Shown: positions 5,667 through 6,420 of the stretch, one piece after another
Position numbering within the stretch: position 1 is the stretch's first letter
Layout: each line of letters starts with the position of its first letter
NCBI GenBank assembly: GCA_964642235.1
Contig: CAZXOP010000112.1
Coordinates: 1 to 6,420 of the forward strand
Origin: CAYSND01 sp964642235
GTDB taxonomy: Bacteria; Bacteroidota; Bacteroidia; Bacteroidales; UBA932
Direction of reading: 5' to 3'
DNA length: 6,420 nt
Notes under the pieces: generated by a model
What the model saw: only the letters and a program-made list of their open reading frames with translations
Database searches by the model: none
Told to the model about the DNA's origin: nothing
Program-made: the position numbers and the translations under genes

Positions 5667-6420
5667 TTAGTTATTTCTATTGCTACGGGGGCGACCTCCT
5701 TCGGAGCGTCCTCCTTCAGGACGACCACCTTCGGAACGATTTCCACCACGGCGTTTATCACCACCGCGACCTCTGCGGTCACGATCTCCACCACGACGAT
5801 TGTCACCGCTATGACCGCCTCCCTGAGGAGCGTTAGCTGAAACACCTGCGTTAGGTGATAAGTCGCGTTTGCCATAAACTTCGCCATTACAGATCCACAC
5901 TTTAATTCCGAGAACTCCCACCTTAGTGTGAGCTTCAGCCAAAGCATAGTCTATATCTGCACGGAAAGTGTGTAGAGGGGTTCTTCCTTCTTTATAAAGC
6001 TCTCTTCTTGCCATTTCAGCACCACCAAGACGACCGCTGACAAGTACTTTAATACCCTCTGCGCCCATTCTCATTGTGGTAGCGATTGCCATTTTGATAG
6101 CTCTACGGTAAGAAACACGTCCTTCTACTTGACGAGCAATATTATTAGCTACGATAGTAGCATCCACTTCAGGTCTTTTAACTTCAAAGATATTGATTTG
6201 AACCTCCTTATTAGAGATCTTCTTCAATTCCTCTTTTAGTTTATCTACCTCTTGTCCCCCTTTCCCGATGATAACACCTGGACGGGCTGTATGGATAGTA
6301 ACGGTAATAAGTTTAAGAGTTCTCTCTATAACTATCTTCGAAAGATTAACTTTAGAGATACGTGCATTTAGATATTCACGAATCTTAGCATCTTCGAGGA
6401 TTTTACCTGCATAATCTTTT
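5667..6420 (-). CDS. rpsC: 30S ribosomal protein S3, 5' end cut by the window edge
   Basis: S3 lies at the mRNA entry channel of the small ribosomal subunit. The frame is open to the right edge: 250 residues are visible, and roughly the first 26 are missing by comparison with remembered Bacteroides S3. The KH domain has its GxxG loop, GKGG, at visible residues 52-55, followed by the conserved EVQINIFEVKRPE and the C-domain stretch EGRTPLHTFRADIDY. The internal TTG at 6227 lies mid-domain and is not the start. After the conserved VYGKRDLSP, the last ~50 residues form a low-complexity Arg/Gly tail. Arginine is mostly CGT, unlike the AGA/AGG-rich aro genes, fitting high expression. The gene is followed by a terminator, not by rplP, which normally comes next in the S10 operon. 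Confidence 0.97.
   Translation of the reverse strand, partial: KDYAGKILEDAKIREYLNARISKVNLSKIVIERTLKLITVTIHTARPGVIIGKGGQEVDKLKEELKKISNKEVQINIFEVKRPEVDATIVANNIARQVEGRVSYRRAIKMAIATTMRMGAEGIKVLVSGRLGGAEMARRELYKEGRTPLHTFRADIDYALAEAHTKVGVLGIKVWICNGEVYGKRDLSPNAGVSANAPQGGGHSGDNRRGGDRDRRGRGGDKRRGGNRSEGGRPEGGRSEGGRPRSNRNN
5688..5747 (-). repeat. Four 15-bp tandem units in the rpsC 3' end (EGGR[P/S] repeats)
   Basis: Reading the minus strand, four consecutive 15-bp units encode GGNRS, EGGRP, EGGRS and EGGRP. Units differ by a few bases, mostly at synonymous positions. A looser five-residue rhythm (GDNRR, GGDRD, RRGRG, GDKRR) continues upstream to about 5822. The pattern suggests growth by in-frame 15-bp duplication within the S3 tail. 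Confidence 0.85.

Noticed and set aside
5688..5822. The periodic repeats as a CRISPR array or non-coding satellite
   Set aside because: The units are 15 bp, contiguous, without spacers, and in frame with the S3 coding sequence.
5577..5840. Plus-strand open frame across the terminator and rpsC tail
   Set aside because: It crosses a terminator and a palindrome, and its Thr-rich low-complexity protein is the mirror of the S3 repeat tail.
5567..5947. Second minus-strand open frame overlapping the rpsC 3' end
   Set aside because: It is an alternative frame of the same rpsC DNA; its low-complexity Val/Ala/Glu sequence reflects the same 15-bp repeats.
1..6420. A new defence, mobile or biosynthetic multi-gene system
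   Set aside because: Every sizeable frame belongs to a recognised housekeeping or enzyme family, and no transposase, integrase, nuclease, attachment site or target duplication is visible.

Overview
The window reads as a piece of a Bacteroidota chromosome, most likely Bacteroidales. Four things suggest this: three Bacteroidota-type -7 promoter boxes (TAnnTTTG), starts without strong Shine-Dalgarno sequences, a tRNA gene without an encoded CCA end, and a ribosomal protein S3 whose core reads like Bacteroides S3. This assignment rests on motifs and remembered family sequences, not on a database search.

Layout. A tRNA-Leu(CAA) gene lies on the minus strand at 44-127. It is followed by a short, nearly palindromic divergent promoter region (about 128-205) that appears to fire leftwards into the tRNA and rightwards into a shikimate-pathway operon. 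The operon (206-4260, plus strand) holds aroB, a fused aroD-aroA gene, and aroC. aroB overlaps the fusion by 14 bases, and the fusion is separated from aroC by 4 bases. Only 3 bases after aroC, a secreted beta-lactamase-fold serine hydrolase (4264-5535, minus strand) ends in convergent orientation. Upstream of the hydrolase come its own promoter box, a strong rho-independent terminator, a palindromic element, and the 3' part of rpsC (minus strand, continuing past the right edge). There is no gene-free stretch longer than 300 bases.

How the genes work together. The operon encodes four steps of the route to chorismate: 3-dehydroquinate synthase (AroB), type I 3-dehydroquinate dehydratase and EPSP synthase joined in one 664-residue polypeptide, and chorismate synthase (AroC). 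DAHP synthase, shikimate dehydrogenase and shikimate kinase are not in the window. The fusion keeps both sets of catalytic residues visible, so it looks like a working bifunctional enzyme. Its EPSP synthase half has a divergent substrate/glyphosate loop, and AroC is of a short type reminiscent of Clostridia. The serine hydrolase and rpsC have no obvious functional link to the operon.

Points that stand out: the AroD-AroA fusion; the break in the usual S10 ribosomal operon directly after rpsC, where rplP is expected; the arginine/glycine-rich repeat tail of S3; and the symmetric divergent promoter. I see no mobile element, CRISPR array, or defence or other new multi-gene system.
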